A stretch of 64,000 nt of DNA from Trogon surrucura (taxonomy: Eukaryota; Chordata; Aves; Trogoniformes; Trogonidae), in NCBI GenBank assembly GCA_020746105.1, contig CM036619.1:12934238-12998237 (forward strand), given 5' to 3'. A program made the position numbers and the translations under genes. The notes under the pieces were generated by a model. That model saw only the letters and a program-made list of their open reading frames with translations. It did not search any database and was not told the DNA's origin. Positions 62,901-64,000 of the stretch are shown one piece after another. Position 1 is the stretch's first letter, and each line of letters opens with the position of its first letter.

Positions 62901-63053
62901 ATTCAACCGAAATGAGAGATGCAATCCATACTAAAATACCTTGATGTCATCCTCAGTAATGTAGCCAGACTGCACGACCCACCAGGCTTCTATAGTAATC
63001 TCCACAGGTTTCACAGGTAACAGGTCATGAGCAGATTTCCTTCTGAAAAATTT
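41755..63053 (-). CDS. FAM91A1: FAM91A1, 3' three-quarters of the gene (19 coding exons, 5' exons outside window)
   Basis: FAM91A1 is a peripheral Golgi/endosome trafficking protein. It associates with WDR11 and TBC1D23 and supports golgin-mediated capture of endosome-derived vesicles at the trans-Golgi network. The exons give about 692 residues: the end of the N-terminal FAM91 domain ([48 protein letters not shown]) and the whole C-terminal domain ([105 protein letters not shown]). All exon phases join without a stop. Mammalian FAM91A1 is about 838 residues, so roughly 145 N-terminal residues lie to the right of the window. The C-terminal tail ([10 protein letters not shown] then TAA) differs from the mammalian tail as I remember it. 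There is no sign that the gene is inactive. Confidence 0.96.
42377..42428. repeat. Facing poly(A) and poly(T) homopolymers in a FAM91A1 intron
   Basis: A run of 19 A (42,377-42,395), 13 bp of other sequence, then a run of 20 T (42,409-42,428). The two can pair into a perfect A-T stem. Located in the last intron of FAM91A1. Confidence 0.9.
43342..43411 (-). CDS. FAM91A1: FAM91A1 exon, window residues 612-634
   Basis: [20 protein letters not shown] then SFQ. Acceptor TTGACAG, donor GTAAGG. Confidence 0.96.
43984..44107 (-). CDS. FAM91A1: FAM91A1 exon, window residues 571-610
   Basis: [20 protein letters not shown] through GLCRKE. Acceptor CTGTAG, donor GTGAGC, ends two bases into a Ser codon. 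Confidence 0.96.
44390..44497 (-). CDS. FAM91A1: FAM91A1 exon, window residues 535-569
   Basis: [20 protein letters not shown] through KQSLE. Acceptor CCTTTAG, donor GTAAAC. Acidic and serine-rich, probably a flexible loop. Confidence 0.96.
44984..45133 (-). CDS. FAM91A1: FAM91A1 exon, window residues 485-533
   Basis: [20 protein letters not shown] through [10 protein letters not shown]. Acceptor CTACTAG. The donor GTTGGT is non-consensus at +3 and +4. Confidence 0.95.
46396..46468 (-). CDS. FAM91A1: FAM91A1 exon, window residues 460-483
   Basis: [20 protein letters not shown] then EQQG. Acceptor GTTCAG, donor GTAACT, ends one base into an Asp codon. Confidence 0.96.
47259..47372 (-). CDS. 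FAM91A1: FAM91A1 exon, window residues 422-459
   Basis: [20 protein letters not shown] through HSAVLIQ. Acceptor TTCTAG, donor GTACAG, phase 0/0. Confidence 0.97.
49520..49654 (-). CDS. FAM91A1: FAM91A1 exon, window residues 377-421
   Basis: [20 protein letters not shown] through PDIFQ. Acceptor CTTCAG, donor GTAGTG, phase 0/0. Confidence 0.97.
50122..50270 (-). CDS. FAM91A1: FAM91A1 exon, window residues 328-376
   Basis: [20 protein letters not shown] through SSCTPQ. Acceptor ATATAG, donor GTGAAA. Confidence 0.96.
50967..51099 (-). CDS. FAM91A1: FAM91A1 exon, window residues 283-326
   Basis: [20 protein letters not shown] through PDQPNN. Acceptor TTCAG, donor GTACTG, ends one base into a Gly codon. 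Confidence 0.96.
51743..51856. repeat. 57-bp tandem duplication in a FAM91A1 intron
   Basis: TGGCATGATAAGGTGTTTG starts at 51,743 and again at 51,800. The two 57-bp units differ by a few bases. Intronic, about 70 bp from the donor of the exon at 51,929-52,015. Confidence 0.93.
51929..52015 (-). CDS. FAM91A1: FAM91A1 exon, window residues 254-282
   Basis: [20 protein letters not shown] through VELEK. Acceptor TTGCAG, donor GTATTC, phase 0/0. Confidence 0.96.
52103..52153 (-). mobile_element. CR1 LINE 3' end remnant
   Basis: AAGAATCACAGCATG then GGTTAGAAGGGACCTTGAAA: a decayed reverse-complement CR1 3' terminus of about 50 bp in a FAM91A1 intron. Confidence 0.75.
52285..52397 (-). CDS. FAM91A1: FAM91A1 exon, window residues 217-253
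   Basis: [20 protein letters not shown] through MMGNLSP. Acceptor CTATTAG, donor GTATGT. The intron upstream of this exon (52,398-56,452) holds the large CR1 insertion. Confidence 0.96.
52500..56188 (+). mobile_element. Old CR1 LINE in a FAM91A1 intron, antisense to the gene, split by a nested CR1
   Basis: Plus-strand CR1 of an older subfamily. It has an ORF1-to-ORF2 region (52,500-52,950), endonuclease (about 52,970-53,620: [38 protein letters not shown]), linker and early reverse transcriptase (53,977-54,573: [33 protein letters not shown]), a nested CR1, then resumed reverse transcriptase (55,091 on: [18 protein letters not shown], and VDNTKLG where ADD is expected) and C-terminal region ([27 protein letters not shown]), with a GATTCTATAA-like 3' end at about 56,188. 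Many stops and frameshifts. The GDFN motif has become GDFK and the catalytic ADD has become VDN, so it is inactive. Confidence 0.92.
54574..55090 (+). mobile_element. Younger CR1 3' end nested inside the old CR1
   Basis: Begins CCCACCTGGAATATTGTGTC, carries an open ORF2 C-terminus (54,663-55,007: [40 protein letters not shown]) and ends ATTCTATGATTCTATGATT at 55,090. Same orientation as the host element. It separates the host codons HIVHLD from FSKAFG, which together form reverse-transcriptase motif A. Confidence 0.94.
56453..56571 (-). CDS. FAM91A1: FAM91A1 exon, window residues 177-215
   Basis: [20 protein letters not shown] through TDTNSQDDP. Acceptor TTAATAG. The donor GTTAGC is weak. 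A polar, probably disordered linker between the two FAM91 domains. Confidence 0.94.
57402..57514 (-). CDS. FAM91A1: FAM91A1 exon, window residues 139-175
   Basis: [20 protein letters not shown] through SINRL. Acceptor TTCTTCAG, donor GTAAGT, ends two bases into a Lys codon. Confidence 0.96.
57621..57659 (-). CDS. FAM91A1: FAM91A1 micro-exon, window residues 126-138
   Basis: A 39-bp exon encoding [13 protein letters not shown]. Acceptor CCTAG, donor GTATGT, phase 0 on both sides, so skipping would keep the frame. Confidence 0.95.
58417..58523 (-). CDS. FAM91A1: FAM91A1 exon, window residues 91-125
   Basis: [20 protein letters not shown] through HTNVAE. Acceptor TTTTTAG, donor GTGAGT. Confidence 0.96.
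59510..59572 (-). CDS. FAM91A1: FAM91A1 exon, window residues 70-89
   Basis: [20 protein letters not shown]. Acceptor CAAAG (poor pyrimidine tract), donor GTAAGT, ends one base into a Val codon. Confidence 0.94.
61797..61887 (-). CDS. FAM91A1: FAM91A1 exon, window residues 39-68
   Basis: [20 protein letters not shown] through FNVVH. Acceptor ACCTAG, donor GTAAGT, ends one base into a Ser codon. Confidence 0.95.
62940..63053 (-). CDS. FAM91A1: FAM91A1 exon, window residues 1-38
   Basis: Acceptor CTGCAG at the right, donor GTATTT at the left, phase 0/0. Encodes [13 protein letters not shown] through GYITEDDIK. The most 5' exon that I can place in the window. Confidence 0.95.
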
Positions 63054-64000
63054 CTGCAGTGGTACAGTCCATTTGAGACAGTAATAAAGAGGACTTCATG
63101 TCTGCAGACAGCCATTTACCTTTACATACTGATTTTTATAAACATCCATTCACAGTCTGGACACACACACATACTATTAGTCTTGTTATTTAGTAAAAGT
63201 GTCTTTCCTCTCTAAAATCACATGAAAATGGGAAGGAGAAAAAATATTACATATCTGATGCTGTTAAGTCTTTCCATAAACCTCTACTTTCATCTATATG
63301 GTATGTGTAACTAATTAAACACCATCCTATGTTTAAATTATTACCAACATTTTCTCATGTGAACAGATAAAAAAGCACAGCAAACAAAGCAGGCAAATGG
63401 GGTATTTTAAAGAAGTTCCATGGTTTAAAAAAAAAAACAAAACAAAAAACCCATAAAACTAAAATACATTTTAGGAACACTTGTTATTTACTTTAAAAGA
63501 CAAAGAATCCCACATTCTCAAGGAGAATGCTGTTAAAAAAAAAAACCTACAGTGAATATAAGTCCAAGAAAGAAAAACTGGAGGGTAAGGTTTATCTATA
63601 GACCTAAATTAGCTTCTCTTCCATTCTATAGCCATTACTTTCAGTTCACCCTCTCAGACTGATATTTTGGTAAGCACACTTTTGGTTGAAGTAGCATTGG
63701 GAAGCACTTAGGAGTTTGCTGAAGAAAGAAAGAAACTAAACGTCCTACTTCTCTCCCCAGTCAGTACAATGTTTTCCACATGTGCCACACACATGCAAGG
63801 ATGCCTGCTCAGACTCATCACTGAATCAACTCTCACCTCCCCTTTACCTATAGAAACATGGAATAATTCTTCCAGAGACAGTATTGTTACTCCACGTTTA
63901 TACCGATCAGGAAACAGTTTTCCAATCTAAATTATTTGAAAATACAAGTTTTGGGGGGAAAAAAACAACAAAAAACCCCACCCTGCATAGCATATCTTTT
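63054..64000 (-). other. FAM91A1: FAM91A1 intron continuing to the window edge
   Basis: No further FAM91A1 exon could be found. The next upstream exon should end just before the KFFRR codons, and no such conserved block is seen here. A/T-rich, with short A-runs near 63,430 and 63,535. Confidence 0.6.

Overview
This window is nuclear DNA from a bird; the species cannot be fixed. The evidence is CR1 LINEs of several ages carrying the typical 8-bp 3' terminal repeats (ATTCTATG-like), a solo LTR that starts TGTCCTGGTTTCAG like an abundant avian endogenous-retrovirus LTR, a RING gene of the avian TOPORS-like kind, and a vertebrate gene split into short exons with GT/AG splice sites. There is no bacterial, plasmid or CRISPR content.

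Left part (1-12,050) is repeat-rich. Two long minus-strand CR1 copies (A, about 118-3,595; B, about 5,908-9,850 plus a 5' leader) lie exactly 5,790 bp apart. From base 1 to about 3,060 they differ at only about 1% and share the same inactivating lesions. Beyond that point the similarity drops abruptly to about 89%. Each minus-strand copy abuts a truncated plus-strand CR1, which makes a foldback. Between the copies are four 209-bp minisatellite units (4,421-5,256) and an A/T-rich tract. An LTR-like module ends a few bases before the ORF1 ATG of copy B. At 11,344 starts a C3HC4 RING gene of the avian TOPORS-like type whose C-terminal half appears to be frameshifted.

Middle part (12,050-38,750) is mostly unrecognised intergenic DNA. 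It holds CR1 3' ends at 12,815, 15,831, 24,281, 31,519 and 37,002, and a solo LTR (26,989-28,077) with a CR1 nested inside it. I found no convincing protein-coding exon here.

Right part (38,750-64,000) is the 3' three-quarters of FAM91A1 on the minus strand. Nineteen coding exons can be placed to the base with consistent phases, encoding about 692 residues up to the stop codon, followed by a roughly 3-kb 3' UTR. The first exons (about 145 residues) lie beyond the right edge. FAM91A1 works with WDR11 and TBC1D23 in capturing endosome-derived vesicles at the trans-Golgi. A 4-kb intron holds an old plus-strand CR1 (about 52,500-56,188), itself split inside reverse-transcriptase motif A by a younger CR1 (54,574-55,090).

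The genes do not form a pathway: one housekeeping trafficking gene, one decaying RING gene and retroelement layers. The most notable points are the mosaic divergence of the CR1 duplication, the frameshifted RING gene, the LTR-like leader joined to a CR1 and the 209-bp minisatellite.
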